This document shows positions 1 through 11,325 of a stretch of 64,000 nucleotides of DNA, piece by piece; the first letter of the stretch is position 1, and each line of letters begins with the position of its first letter. The DNA comes from Zygotorulaspora mrakii. Its lineage: Eukaryota; Ascomycota; Saccharomycetes; Saccharomycetales; Saccharomycetaceae. The DNA lies in assembly GCF_013402915.1 (NCBI RefSeq), contig NC_050723.1:682001-746000 (forward strand), in the 5' to 3' direction. A program made the position numbers and the translations under genes. The notes beneath the pieces were generated by a model, which worked only from the letters and a program-made list of their open reading frames with translations, was not told where the DNA came from and ran no database searches.

Positions 1-2144
1 TCCACAGTGTCAAAATACTCATAAAACTTCAGCTCAGAGGTAAATTCATTCTCAGTTACCATTATCTCACCTTCATTTGGATCAGAAAGTTCTTTACAGC
101 TTACTGTTACAGGTTCGATGGACAATTCTTTTTTACATCTATTATTCTTGATCTTTTTAATAGGGTCAAGTTTTGTTTGTTGTGTTTTCGATTTCAGACA
201 TGTCTCTGAATATGACAAGAGATTGTAATCGGGTACACATTCACCGATTTCATTTCTTGAAAATCCTGGAGAGCATTCATAGTCGTCATTCGTACATTCT
301 TCACATGGTTCACTTTGAGTTTCTAAATTCTTAAATTCCGTTTTAACCAAACATGAAGCATCCTGCTTTCTCTTTTGCATCGAAATTTTTGCACCATTTA
401 TGCATTTACCTCCTGCCAATTGCCAAGTTTCAAAATCATCATCACTACATGCCTTTCCATCAAATGCCTCCGAAAAATCGATTGTGTAAATATAATTCGT
501 GAAAGTATCTGACCTTGACAGCGTTAAACCGTTCAGTATAAATTTCGAACCTGAACCGTCTGGAGTTGTTGATCTTACTTCGAGAGCCATAATCTCTTCC
601 TCTAATTGATATTCTGTCCAAGTTCTGCCATGATCTAGCGAATAATAAAACTCTGCAAGTGGATCATTATCTTCTTCGGGATTATAAGGAATTGCGACAA
701 TGATGTTGCCGTAATCACCAAACGCATATGCAGCTGGATATTCAAGCGCAAACCTCCAAGTGCTACCACCATCCACGGAAATGAAAGTCATCATGTCGGA
801 CAGCTCCTTAACATCGCCATCAGTCACCTCACCCAGCAACATCAGTATACCTGGAGTTGGATTTTGGAGAACCCCTTCAACAAATAAAGGGGACAGAAAA
901 CAATTTTCAAAGTCATTTATATCACACGAGTAAGTGTCGTTCATATCTGGATCAACAACCCTTAAATTCTGCCAAGTTAAACCATTATCAGCTGTAATCT
1001 TCGTAGGCTCGATCTGATCTCTTGTGCGGCGGTTCCGAAAAAAAGACCTACTTTGAGCTACTATTGTGCCCGGAAGTGTAGTTGAGAGTTCGAAAAATGC
1101 TGCTCTCTCATTCTTGAATGACCCCCATGGAACAACCTCAAATATCAACCCGGTAGAATCAGATCTTAGGATTAATATTGTAGCACCGGAATCCTGATCT
1201 CCTGAAGCTGAGATGGGTAAGATAATTCTACCCGCCATGTCTTCGTACGCAGAATGTCTCCTATCATTCCTTGCGACAGTTGGCAGATATGCCTTGTTAA
1301 AAAATTTACCATCGGTTGAGATCCAGTAGCTTATGGCTGAAGCTTCATTAAATTTATCATCCGCGATACTTATAATAAGATATGAATTCAAAAGCTTAAA
1401 TCCCCTAACTGCTTTGTCCTCAAATTGCTCAAATTTTTTGACGCTTTTTCCAAAATCATCGGTATAATAAAGAACTGACGTAGCCTTTGTTGTCTCATAC
1501 TTCTCATTGCGTTCATAATAGGCTGTCAAACAGTAGACAATCGGATCGTTATCAAATAAAGAGGATTCTGGAGAAATTTCACCAAACTCACACCTCACAT
1601 CAATAGTAACATTTGCATTACTTCGAGATGGACCTTCAACAGGAGTTTCAATAAGTCTGAAATTCTTACCGCTATCGTTCGAGACAAGGAAACCATCTTC
1701 TATATGTGATGTCCTACATTCCGCTATAATATAGTCTCGATTTCTGGGGTGAGATTGAACAAGACACGTACCATAATCATTGTTTTCCCCACCATCTAAC
1801 TCCAACAAACTCCATGACTTACCTTGATCATTCGTCATATAAACCTTGCCTTGGTTTTTTATTGATACAAAAGCTCTGTCATGCGCATAAAAACTATCTA
1901 CTGTCACCCACTCGACCTTTTGGTCAACTTGTTCAGCGTTCTCCCAGTTTTCCCCATTGTTCCAAGAGATCTTCAGCTTGTTCTCACTTACTAATAATAA
2001 TGTTGTTGAATCATCGAAAGCAGCAACCTGAAAAGTTCCAGAGGTTTTCGTTGCTGAAACTTTAGGTGCGAATTCGTCGGAACAACTTGCCCTTCGAAAG
2101 AGGAGCACCCCTATAATACATATCCATTGAAAAAAGCGTGCCAT
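1..2144 (-). CDS. PEP1: Vacuolar protein sorting receptor Vps10/Pep1 (5' part, cut by window edge)
   Basis: Type I membrane receptor that carries carboxypeptidase Y from the late Golgi to endosomes. Only the first ~714 codons lie in the window, while the family has about 1,500-1,580 residues, so the second VPS10 half, the membrane span and the tail are missing at the left edge. The frame is open from the ATG at 2144 to position 1. The N-terminus MARFFQWICIIGVLLF is a signal peptide, followed by a mature start (DEFAPKVSATKT) like the known yeast protein. Asp-box/BNR motifs of the ten-bladed propeller are visible, for example NDQGKSWS near residue 110 and SLDHGRTWTEY near residue 505. It is divergent from FUS3, the same arrangement as YBL017C-YBL016W. 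Confidence 0.95.
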   Translation of the reverse strand, partial: MARFFQWICIIGVLLFRRASCSDEFAPKVSATKTSGTFQVAAFDDSTTLLLVSENKLKISWNNGENWENAEQVDQKVEWVTVDSFYAHDRAFVSIKNQGKVYMTNDQGKSWSLLELDGGENNDYGTCLVQSHPRNRDYIIAECRTSHIEDGFLVSNDSGKNFRLIETPVEGPSRSNANVTIDVRCEFGEISPESSLFDNDPIVYCLTAYYERNEKYETTKATSVLYYTDDFGKSVKKFEQFEDKAVRGFKLLNSYLIISIADDKFNEASAISYWISTDGKFFNKAYLPTVARNDRRHSAYEDMAGRIILPISASGDQDSGATILILRSDSTGLIFEVVPWGSFKNERAAFFELSTTLPGTIVAQSRSFFRNRRTRDQIEPTKITADNGLTWQNLRVVDPDMNDTYSCDINDFENCFLSPLFVEGVLQNPTPGILMLLGEVTDGDVKELSDMMTFISVDGGSTWRFALEYPAAYAFGDYGNIIVAIPYNPEEDNDPLAEFYYSLDHGRTWTEYQLEEEIMALEVRSTTPDGSGSKFILNGLTLSRSDTFTNYIYTIDFSEAFDGKACSDDDFETWQLAGGKCINGAKISMQKRKQDASCLVKTEFKNLETQSEPCEECTNDDYECSPGFSRNEIGECVPDYNLLSYSETCLKSKTQQTKLDPIKKIKNNRCKKELSIEPVTVSCKELSDPNEGEIMVTENEFTSELKFYEYFDTV

Positions 2145-3768
<1,624 letters not shown>

Positions 3769-4489
3769 CGTTCAGCCCGACCCAGCCCTGCTCCTTATGT
3801 ACTGTACATTCTTTAGACAAATGTTGTTAATATCGTTCGTTAGCCGCCGAGCTCCTCCCGTGCCTCCCGTGCCTCCACCCGTGCCTCCCCCTCGCCCCAT
3901 CCGCAACTCCTCAAAACTTGCGTGACGCGCAACTCCCCTTGTAGTTCACCACCCCTAATTCCGGCTCCGAGTTGGCTCCGAGATCACTCCGTACGCGGAT
4001 CCCCCGCATTTCGGGCTTCGTATCCCGCGTCGTTTAGGGGGGGCCAATTTTATTACTCTGCAGCTCGTATGGAATAAATCAATTCGAAAAACGGTTGGAA
4101 AGATTCGAAAAGCCGCTTCCGACATTGCGCAGCGCAGAAATGCGCGCAGCGGGTTTCGGTCCTCATCAATGTTTACGTGACTTGATTGGATGGATGGAAA
4201 GACGAGCCATAGTCGCCTTGGTCATCTTGGTCATCTTGGGTATCGGGCAATTGGAACTATTAGATACATGTTCATGACCTTCCGGTAACGTTAAGTTGAT
4301 GACTATTGGTCAGACCACTATTTAACCGCTGAGCGTAGGATCTGGTATTATATAAGTGCAACTGCGGTCGGTATTGGTTGTTGCGAATTGAGGGTCGAGA
4401 GCGGAGGATCGAGAGCTGAAGATCGACAATTGGAACTCGCGGAAGACAAACAAGGAGTTCAGTATAGGCACCGGGTATAGCATTGCATC
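3769..4489. promoter_or_regulatory. FUS3-ACH1 intergenic region with ACH1 promoter
   Basis: About 720 bp. A cytosine-rich tandem repeat lies at 3854-3895 just after FUS3 (CCTCCCGTG twice, then two degenerate units). Before ACH1 there is a CCAAT box in reverse orientation (ATTGGT, 4305-4310, a Hap2/3/4/5-type site) and a TATA box (TATATAAG, 4349-4356). A triplicated motif of about 14 bp (GAGGRTCGAGAGC-like) sits at about 4391-4432 in the presumed 5' leader. The CCAAT box fits a respiratory-growth gene, but the site assignment is inference. Confidence 0.45.
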
Positions 4490-6070
4490 ATGACTATCTC
4501 ACGGTTACTGAAGGAGAGAATTAGATACGCGCCCTACCTTTCTAAGGTAAAGGACGTAAAGGAATTGATACCGCTGTTCAAGGATGGACAGAATATTGGC
4601 TGGTCTGGTTTCACCGGCGTGGGCGCGCCGAAGGCTGTTCCGGAGGCGTTGGTGAAGCACGTTGAAGAGAACAATCTGCAGGGCAAGTTAAGATTCAATC
4701 TTTTTGTCGGGGCGTCAGCAGGGCCGGAGGAGTGTCTTTGGGCCGAGCACGACATGATCTCGAGAAGAGCTCCGCATCAGGTCGGTAAACCGATTTCGAA
4801 AGCCATCAACGCCGGGAAAATCAGTTTCTTTGACAAGCACTTGTCGATGTTCCCGCAGGATCTGACTTACGGCTTTTATACAAGGAATAGAACGGATAAT
4901 AAAATTCTGGATTACACGATCATTGAGGCAACGGCAATAAAGGAGGACGGCTCGATTGTTCCAGGGCCGTCTGTGGGTGGCTCGCCGGAGTTCATCACGG
5001 TGAGTGATAAGGTGATAATCGAGGTTAATACAGCCACGCCTTCGTTTGAGGGTCTCCATGATATTGACATGCCGTTAAATCCACCTTTTAGGCAGCCGTA
5101 CCCGTACGTAAAAGTGGATGACAAATGCGGTGTTGATTCTATACCAGTTGACCCAGAAAAGGTCATTGCTATAGTGGAATCGACTGAAATGGATAAGGTT
5201 CCGCCAAACACACCCTCTGACGGTATGTCGAAGGCGATTGCGAATCACCTAGTAGAGTTCTTCAGAGATGAGGTAAAGCATGGGAGACTACCGGAGAATT
5301 TGCATCCTTTACAAAGTGGCATCGGCAATATTGCAAATGCCGTCATTGAAGGGCTAACGGACGCAAAGTTCAAACATTTGAATGTTTGGACAGAAGTCCT
5401 GCAAGATTCTTTCCTAGATTTATTCGACAACGGCTCGTTAGACTATGCTACGGCAACCTCCGTCAGACTGACTGAGAAGGGTTTCGAAAGACTGTTCAAC
5501 GATTGGGATAACTACAAACATAAACTTTGTCTAAGGTCTCAAGTTGTTTCCAACAATCCGGAGATGATCCGTCGTTTAGGTGTGATTGCAATGAATACAC
5601 CGGTTGAAATCGATATATATGCCCATGCAAACTCAACGAATGTCAATGGCTCCCGTATGTTGAATGGATTAGGTGGCTCAGCAGATTTTCTAAGAAATGC
5701 AAAATTATCTATAATGCACGCACCATCAGCAAGACCTACTAAGGTTGATCCAACAGGTATTTCGACAATCGTGCCAATGGCTTCGCACGTTGATCAAACA
5801 GAACATGATCTTGATGTTGTTGTGACAGATCAAGGTTTAGCAGATTTGAGAGGTTTAGCGCCAAGAGAAAGAGCTCATGTAATTATTGATAATTGTGCTC
5901 ATCCTGATTATAAAGATTTGTTAAACGACTATTTGGAAAGATCAGAGCATTATGCTCGTAAACATTCTTGCTTACATGAACCACATATGTTGAAGAATGC
6001 TCATAAATTTCATACAAATTTAATAGAAAGAGGAACAATGAAAGTTGATTCCTGGGATCCAGTGGAGTGA
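4490..6070 (+). CDS. ACH1: Mitochondrial acetyl-CoA hydrolase / CoA-transferase Ach1
   Basis: Mitochondrial CoA-transferase that moves CoA between succinyl-CoA (or acetyl-CoA) and acetate, detoxifying acetate and feeding the TCA cycle. The 526 residues equal the S. cerevisiae length. The N-terminus [20 protein letters not shown] and the C-terminal half ([51 protein letters not shown]) are typical of the class I CoA-transferase/acetyl-CoA hydrolase family. Same strand and order after FUS3 as in S. cerevisiae. Base composition shifts within the gene: the first ~700 bp are G+C-rich, while the last ~500 bp are A+T-rich. Confidence 0.97.
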   Translation: MTISRLLKERIRYAPYLSKVKDVKELIPLFKDGQNIGWSGFTGVGAPKAVPEALVKHVEENNLQGKLRFNLFVGASAGPEECLWAEHDMISRRAPHQVGKPISKAINAGKISFFDKHLSMFPQDLTYGFYTRNRTDNKILDYTIIEATAIKEDGSIVPGPSVGGSPEFITVSDKVIIEVNTATPSFEGLHDIDMPLNPPFRQPYPYVKVDDKCGVDSIPVDPEKVIAIVESTEMDKVPPNTPSDGMSKAIANHLVEFFRDEVKHGRLPENLHPLQSGIGNIANAVIEGLTDAKFKHLNVWTEVLQDSFLDLFDNGSLDYATATSVRLTEKGFERLFNDWDNYKHKLCLRSQVVSNNPEMIRRLGVIAMNTPVEIDIYAHANSTNVNGSRMLNGLGGSADFLRNAKLSIMHAPSARPTKVDPTGISTIVPMASHVDQTEHDLDVVVTDQGLADLRGLAPRERAHVIIDNCAHPDYKDLLNDYLERSEHYARKHSCLHEPHMLKNAHKFHTNLIERGTMKVDSWDPVE

Positions 6071-6255
6071 TTGGATGCCCCTCGCTGTTCCACCCCCATT
6101 AGTTTATGTCAGAAGAAAAGAAATTAATAGTAATCATTTTCATCATTATTATTTTTATTCATGATGTCTTTAAGCGATAATATATATTTACTTATTTATT
6201 TTTAGTTTTTTCAATATAAAAACATTTCGTAGCTTGAGTACGGCGCAGCAAAAAA

Positions 6256-6329
6256 TGGTCTCTAGCGGGATCGAACCGCTGATCCCCGCGTTATTAGCAC
6301 GGTGCCTTAACCAACTGGGCCAAGAGACC
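6256..6329 (-). tRNA. tRNA-Ile (AAU anticodon)
   Basis: 74 nt on the minus strand with complete cloverleaf: acceptor GGTCTCT pairing with AGAGACC, anticodon loop GCTAATAAC, and a T-arm GGTTCGATCCC. As far as I can recall it is identical to yeast tI(AAU). No intron. A run of T follows on the minus strand (A-run at 6250-6255), as expected for Pol III termination. Confidence 0.97.
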
Positions 6330-6397
6330 TATGTACTTTACATTTAAAATCTCGTTTTATTAAATCCATCAACGATAAATGCAGGCACAGGTGCTTT

Positions 6398-6445
6398 CAA
6401 ACGGAATCTCAAGCGGAATCTCAAGCGGAATCTCAAGCGGAATCT
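6398..6445. repeat. 12-bp tandem repeat, four units
   Basis: Four direct copies of CAAGCGGAATCT; the first differs by one base (CAAACGGAATCT). It lies about 70 bp upstream of the 5' end of the tRNA-Ile gene, between the tRNA and the LTR relic. Non-coding and of unknown function. Confidence 0.85.
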
Positions 6446-6545
6446 GAACTCGGCCGTTCTAAGTAAATCAAAGAGGATGTCACTTTTAACAGAAAGCAAT
6501 TACTGTCACTATGGAGAGTGTAGGTCAATTTCGCTTGAACACAGA

Positions 6546-6600
6546 TCGATTTTGTTAGAGAAGTTAAATATATGAAAGAGATGACTTTTAAGAATCAGAA
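6546..6600 (+). repeat. Partial second copy of LTR 5' segment
   Basis: This stretch resembles the 5' part of the adjacent LTR (ATCGATTTTGTTAGAG..., GAAAGAGATGACTTTTAAG, AATCAGAAA), so the LTR beginning appears twice in tandem. It is either an older LTR fragment interrupted by the next copy or a local duplication. Confidence 0.5.
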
Positions 6601-6602
6601 AC

Positions 6603-7100
6603 TGTTGAAATATAAATCGATATTGTAAGATATCTTAGAGATGACTTATAAGCATCAGAAAGAGACAATTGGTCTGTAAAACAAAATAAACGAAGTCAGG
6701 TGAAACCCTAACAGTATGTCAATCGATACTGGAAAGATATCGGATGATAATCTATCGCGAGACGCTTACAATTCAGGAATCTGGCTGCGAAGGTGTCTAT
6801 GGCATGGAACAAGAAATAACAGTTGTACTGTGGATTCTATGGGACTAGAAATGGTGCGATGAGGATGAAAATTCTTCACTCGTCGTCCTCTCTTATTGTT
6901 CAATAGGTGCAAAATGTCAGATAAAAAAATTCTGTCGTCTTTTTCCGGTTACTCCCACTCGGTTCATTTAGTTTTTATTTCATTCTATGATTTGGGAAAT
7001 CAAGGACCTATACAACTGTATAACCGAAAATCGCAATACTATCATCAATTTTTAACCAGTCTAGTATTGACAGCTCCGAAGTCAGCCTTCTTTCCAAACA
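6603..7100 (+). mobile_element. Eroded solo LTR of a Ty1/copia-like element
   Basis: Begins TGTTGAAATATAAATCGA and aligns along its whole length with the two better copies at 31521-32015 and 54238-54732, but with many substitutions, so it is older. The end is placed at TTTCCAAACA by alignment with the TTTCTAAATA end of the others. No clear target duplication remains (GAAAC before, AACAC after). Orientation is divergent from the tRNA-Ile gene, whose 5' end is 274 bp away. No internal retrotransposon sequence is present. Confidence 0.75.
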
Positions 7101-7302
7101 AACACTCTTGTTAGATCAACTCTTTCATTAAACGCAGTTTCGAATTATCTCTTGGCATGTCGTTATTTTCTGTGTCATTTTTACCAATTATTTCTTCAAT
7201 CACATATCACGTAAGAGACCATGTTATCATAACCGTAGCGCTAGATCCAGATCTTGTGAGACAAAACTAAAAAGGGTTCAGAATAAACCGTTTCTCGTAA
7301 AT

Positions 7303-7836
7303 ATGACTGTATATCCGGACTTTGCAGCTTTTGATTTGGATTATACTGTTTGGCCCTGTTATTGCGATACCCACATTACTCCGCCTTTCAAGCCGGTGAA
7401 AAGTAGTAATGGAGAAGTTCACACACTTATAGATGCTAGAGGTTATGAAATTAGTTTTTACAAGGATGTACCAAGGATAATTGCAGATCTAAAAGACCAC
7501 AAGTCAAGGATTATTTCAGCCTCGAGAACATGGGCACCCGAAATCGCGAAGGAAATGCTTCAGAACTTCAAAGTGAGCTATGAAGGAAAGATCGTACCTA
7601 TGATAGAACTATTTGATGATCTACAATGGGGCGAGAGAAGTAAAGTTGGGCATATTAGGGACGCTTTAAAGAGACTTTACGGTGACGATAATTTTAAAGA
7701 TCATAAAATGTGTCTGTTTGATGATGAATCTCGTAACAGAGAAGTTGAGAAGTACGGCATCAAATTTGTTTATGTCACAGATCCAGAAAAAGGGGTCACT
7801 TGGAAGCTTTATCAATCATATTTAAACGGCATGTAA
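7303..7836 (+). CDS. HAD-family acid phosphatase, MDP-1 type (YER134C-like)
   Basis: Small soluble magnesium-dependent phosphatase of the haloacid dehalogenase superfamily; MDP-1 enzymes act on phosphotyrosine or sugar-phosphate substrates in vitro. 177 residues, close to S. cerevisiae YER134C. Motif I is DLDYTVWP (nucleophile D11, acid D13), a motif II serine lies in RIISASRTWAPE, and the motif III acidic pair is in CLFDDESRN. It sits between blocks of different ancestral origin and is flanked by tRNA-Ile and tRNA-Lys, so its position probably reflects rearrangement. No signal peptide. Confidence 0.88.
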   Translation: MTVYPDFAAFDLDYTVWPCYCDTHITPPFKPVKSSNGEVHTLIDARGYEISFYKDVPRIIADLKDHKSRIISASRTWAPEIAKEMLQNFKVSYEGKIVPMIELFDDLQWGERSKVGHIRDALKRLYGDDNFKDHKMCLFDDESRNREVEKYGIKFVYVTDPEKGVTWKLYQSYLNGM

Positions 7837-8032
7837 TACTTTGCAGATAGATATCGTATGTAAAAGTTATCTATGGATTAAAAACTTGATCGAGCTGTAC
7901 GCTAACTGTAACGCAATTTAGGAAAGAATGATGTTGAACTTGATCTGCATGCTGGCCTTGATATTACAGTCAAAAAAACACTATCACGGCCATTAGATAC
8001 TAACTTTTTTGACTATCAAACACAAAAAAGTT

Positions 8033-8105
8033 AGCCCTGTAGGGGGCTCGAACCCCTAACCTTGTGATTAAGAGTCACACGCGCTACCGATTGCGCCAAC
8101 AAGGC
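8033..8105 (-). tRNA. tRNA-Lys (CUU anticodon)
   Basis: 73 nt on the minus strand: acceptor GCCTTGT pairing with ACAGGGC, D-arm GGCGCAATCGGTAGCGC, anticodon loop ACTCTTAAT, T-arm GGGGTTCGAGCCCC. Close to identical to yeast tK(CUU). Pol III terminator: six T on the minus strand (A-run 8024-8029). No intron. Confidence 0.97.
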
Positions 8106-8319
8106 TTTATATTATTGCTGAAAATAAAATATTTAACGGGTTCTGCAGGGCATTTTTAGTCACATGTCCGCTATCAAATTTGGTTCTTCTCCACCATCTG
8201 GCATAAAGTTTTTAGTAGATATGTCTTAAAATTTTACTTGATTCAACCCAATAGATATTACATACGACGTTCTTTGGAGCAGTCTTTGGAGCAGTCCTAG
8301 TACCATAGTGCTTTCAACC

Positions 8320-9243
8320 ATGAGTGAACTAAGTGAATCTGAAAAGCGCAAGATTTTGAGAGAAAGAAGGCAGCAGAAGTTTCGCGCTGGAGGCGCCTCG
8401 TCTAGATTGAATAAGATCACTGGGCAAATACCTAACAGTCAATTGAGTACGGAATCATCATTGGACACTACCGAGGCAAATGAGCATACCAAAGGGCTCT
8501 CAAACGATGAAGATGTGTACCAAATCATTGATTCGCCTGAAGGCAATGAACAAAGTACTAAGGAAATGGATGAACTAATTGCAAGTATAAGTAAACCGCC
8601 ATCGTCGAAGATCATTCCCCCTAAAAGTAGAGATTTTTCACCTACACCTGAGTTATCGGAGACACCGGGTACAGTGGATCCTTTCTCTATGCTGAAAGCC
8701 ATGCAAGGTGATGCTGAAGGTAACGGATCTTCACCTTTTGACTTGTTCAAGGCAATGCAAGGGGGCGGACAAACCGAGCCGGGTGAGTCGCCATTTGGTA
8801 AAGATCCGGTGGATGAAGAAATGGTGAATTATCATAAATATGTGGTAAACAAGTTGAAAGCCTATTCAATTTTGTTTAAGTGGTTGTTCTTTATTTTACC
8901 ATATGTTTACGTTGTCATTAAAAGTGAAACCTTACCATTTGAATTACCAAATTGGCTTGTCAATCCTTCAAATTTCTTCACCATTTTTGTGGCGTTTGAA
9001 ATTGTAGCCACTTCAATTTATTATCAAAAATTACAAACGTTTGAAAGTGACAATAATATTGATACTTTACAACATAATAATAAAATAGCCAAACTCGCGT
9101 CTTTCATACCCAATGAGGGATTGCCAATTCGTAATGTCAGAGATAAAGTCTTTATGGCATTGCATTATTGGGATGTTTTATCAATGTTCATTACTGATAT
9201 TTGTTTCGTCCTTATATTGATGGGTGTATTCACCTATATCTAA
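8320..9243 (+). CDS. GET2: GET complex membrane subunit Get2
   Basis: ER membrane receptor subunit that, with Get1, accepts tail-anchored proteins delivered by the ATPase Get3. 307 residues (S. cerevisiae 285). The ATG at 8320 is chosen because the N-terminus SELSESEKRKILRERRQQKF is the conserved cytosolic Get3-binding segment with its RERR motif; the longer frame begins with GTG. The linker carries an internal repeat around FSMLKAMQG / FDLFKAMQG (residues ~125-155). Three membrane segments follow (about 185-208, 218-242, 277-305). Convergent with URA9, 68 bp apart. Confidence 0.93.
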   Translation: MSELSESEKRKILRERRQQKFRAGGASSRLNKITGQIPNSQLSTESSLDTTEANEHTKGLSNDEDVYQIIDSPEGNEQSTKEMDELIASISKPPSSKIIPPKSRDFSPTPELSETPGTVDPFSMLKAMQGDAEGNGSSPFDLFKAMQGGGQTEPGESPFGKDPVDEEMVNYHKYVVNKLKAYSILFKWLFFILPYVYVVIKSETLPFELPNWLVNPSNFFTIFVAFEIVATSIYYQKLQTFESDNNIDTLQHNNKIAKLASFIPNEGLPIRNVRDKVFMALHYWDVLSMFITDICFVLILMGVFTYI

Positions 9244-9311
9244 ATAATATACTAGAAATAAAAATAAGAATGTATTGATTGTATTTGTCAAGAAATTTGG
9301 TTGTCTTAATA

Positions 9312-10646
9312 TCATTTTTTGATTTGTGTGTTATCTTCCCCGATAATTTCAGACCACGTTTTACCTTCCTTTTGCAATTCAGCCGCAACTTGATCCTTGA
9401 TTTTAGCAACTAAACCTGGTCCAGCATATGCATAAGCAGTATATAATTGTACCAAAGACGCACCAGCTTTTGCGAATTGAATGGCATCCTGGCCCGTTGA
9501 GATGCCACCGCAACCAATCAAAACCAGATCTGAGCCTTTTGTGTAATTAGCAACGGTTTTGATGGCCTTCAAAGCTAATGGTTTTAAAGGTTTACCTGAT
9601 AGTCCACCAGCTTGCGATTTAAGATTTTCAGTCTCTGTAATCAGGTTCTCTGGTCTTTGTACTGTCGTATTCGAAATTATTATACCATCAATTTTAGATT
9701 TTTTCGAGGATTCAACAATTGATTGGAATTCTGCGTCACTTAGATCTGGAGCTATCTTGACCAAGATTGGAGGTTTATGTGTAGGATGACCCAAGGCATC
9801 ACCTTTGTGGATTAAAGAATTCCTTTTTGCGACAATTTCACTTAAGAGGTTAGTTAGTTTGGATTCTGCTTGTAAATCTCTCAGACCTGGAGTGTTTGGA
9901 GAAGATACATTTATCACCAAAACGTCCGCTAAGGATTGAAACTTTTCAACGCCTTTCAAATAATCCGCAATCTCATGACCGTTTTTATTTTTGCCTAGAT
10001 TAATACCGAGTAATTTGTTCTTGTAAAGAGACATATTCTCAATGTTATTCTTATCAGATGAATAGGACATAAGAAATTCTGATACACGCTTAGACAAGTT
10101 GTCAAAAACAAATTCATGACCTTTAGAATTGAATCCGTATCTGTTAATCACTGCTTCGTCCTTGGGCAATCTGAAAAATCTTGGTTTCGGATTTCCTGGT
10201 TGCGCTAGAGGTGTAACCGAACCAATTTCCATGTAGCCAAATCCTGATGGCAGAACACCATCAATCACCTCTGCATCTTTGTCAAAACCAGCTGCGCAAC
10301 CAATCGGGTTCGTAATCGTTTTTCCAAACACTTTAACTTGCAAGGAATCGGGATCTTTATCGAAAAACAGCTTAGGTGCCATCCCGTTCTTCAGAAACCA
10401 GATGCCCAATTTATGACCATCCTCGGCGTCGGGTGTAATCAGTCTAAGAATTGGGCAAATCAAATATTCATGAACGGCAGATCTGGAGTTCATGAAATAA
10501 AAGTAGCCAGCGCTTGCGGCGGTCAAACCTGCCGCATACAAAAGGACTCTTGGACCCAACATACTCGATTTGAGGCCTCTGTAGCGTGCATTCGCACTCG
10601 AATATGACCTTTTAGAGGCCAATTGGAATCCGCTTCTCAGGAACAT
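9312..10646 (-). CDS. URA9: Mitochondrial class 2 dihydroorotate dehydrogenase
   Basis: Oxidises dihydroorotate to orotate, the fourth step of pyrimidine synthesis, passing electrons through FMN to ubiquinone at the inner mitochondrial membrane. 444 residues. The N-terminus is a basic presequence ([20 protein letters not shown]) followed by one membrane segment at about 30-50, as in class 2 enzymes. Core motifs: [15 protein letters not shown], the class 2 catalytic loop [14 protein letters not shown] with serine rather than cysteine, and the FMN phosphate site [14 protein letters not shown]. cerevisiae lacks this enzyme and uses cytosolic fumarate-linked Ura1; Lachancea kluyveri is known to carry both. 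Confidence 0.95.
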   Translation of the reverse strand: MFLRSGFQLASKRSYSSANARYRGLKSSMLGPRVLLYAAGLTAASAGYFYFMNSRSAVHEYLICPILRLITPDAEDGHKLGIWFLKNGMAPKLFFDKDPDSLQVKVFGKTITNPIGCAAGFDKDAEVIDGVLPSGFGYMEIGSVTPLAQPGNPKPRFFRLPKDEAVINRYGFNSKGHEFVFDNLSKRVSEFLMSYSSDKNNIENMSLYKNKLLGINLGKNKNGHEIADYLKGVEKFQSLADVLVINVSSPNTPGLRDLQAESKLTNLLSEIVAKRNSLIHKGDALGHPTHKPPILVKIAPDLSDAEFQSIVESSKKSKIDGIIISNTTVQRPENLITETENLKSQAGGLSGKPLKPLALKAIKTVANYTKGSDLVLIGCGGISTGQDAIQFAKAGASLVQLYTAYAYAGPGLVAKIKDQVAAELQKEGKTWSEIIGEDNTQIKK

Positions 10647-11325
10647 GTTTGTAAATTGCTCGTGTTTATCTGATATTTATCGATTTTATCCGAAGTTTGT
10701 TGATTACTCTATTAGCGTTTTTTTACTTGCTATAAACCAAAGGAGTAAGTTGTAGAACTCAATAAGAAGAGAGCGACACAAGCAGAACTACAGTTTAATA
10801 TTTGCAAGGTGCCCTATTATTTTAAACACAGACTGCATAGAGAACTTACACTGTTCTTTTATACAAGAAGTTTCATTGACCCCATATTGATGCAGGTAAT
10901 GAATACATTTCGAAGTTCTGTTGAAAACATGCTGAATCTCGTCAGAGTACTCTGAGAAGAGTCGAGGCGTGACTGATATATTAATATAAGCACAGCTCTC
11001 TTGTTGACGTCCATAACCTAAGCGAAGTCTATTCAACCATGGAAGACACGAATCTTAACAACGGATAGCTTCTCTCTGTGAAAAATGTAGGTACAGAGAA
11101 TCTTGCATTGTCCATAAAAAAAAACCAGAATCTTCTCGCCATGGTCATCTTATTCAGTCTCTTCCACTTTTGAAGTAGTTTCAATATGACTTCATTTTTC
11201 CGTGTTTCTTATTATGAAAAAAAATTTTACTTTGATTCTTAGCTCATCGCGGAAACTATCAATTGCTGAGAAGAGCCCAAAATCTATAGCGACAGTTTTG
11301 ATAACATTTGAGATCAGTGAGCAGA
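10647..11325. promoter_or_regulatory. Divergent URA9/UTP7 promoter with PAC and RRPE motifs
   Basis: 680 bp. AGCTCATCGC at 11241-11250 is a perfect PAC element (GCGATGAGCT on the minus strand), and GAAAAAAAATTTT at about 11215-11228 is an RRPE-like element. This motif pair marks ribosome-biogenesis genes and lies 75-110 bp upstream of UTP7. An open frame on the minus strand at 10788-11036 lacks an in-frame ATG near its start, and I do not call it a gene. Confidence 0.7.

Noticed and set aside
10788..11036. 82-codon minus-strand ORF between URA9 and UTP7
   Set aside because: It begins with TTG, lacks a nearby ATG, resembles nothing known and overlaps the divergent promoter.
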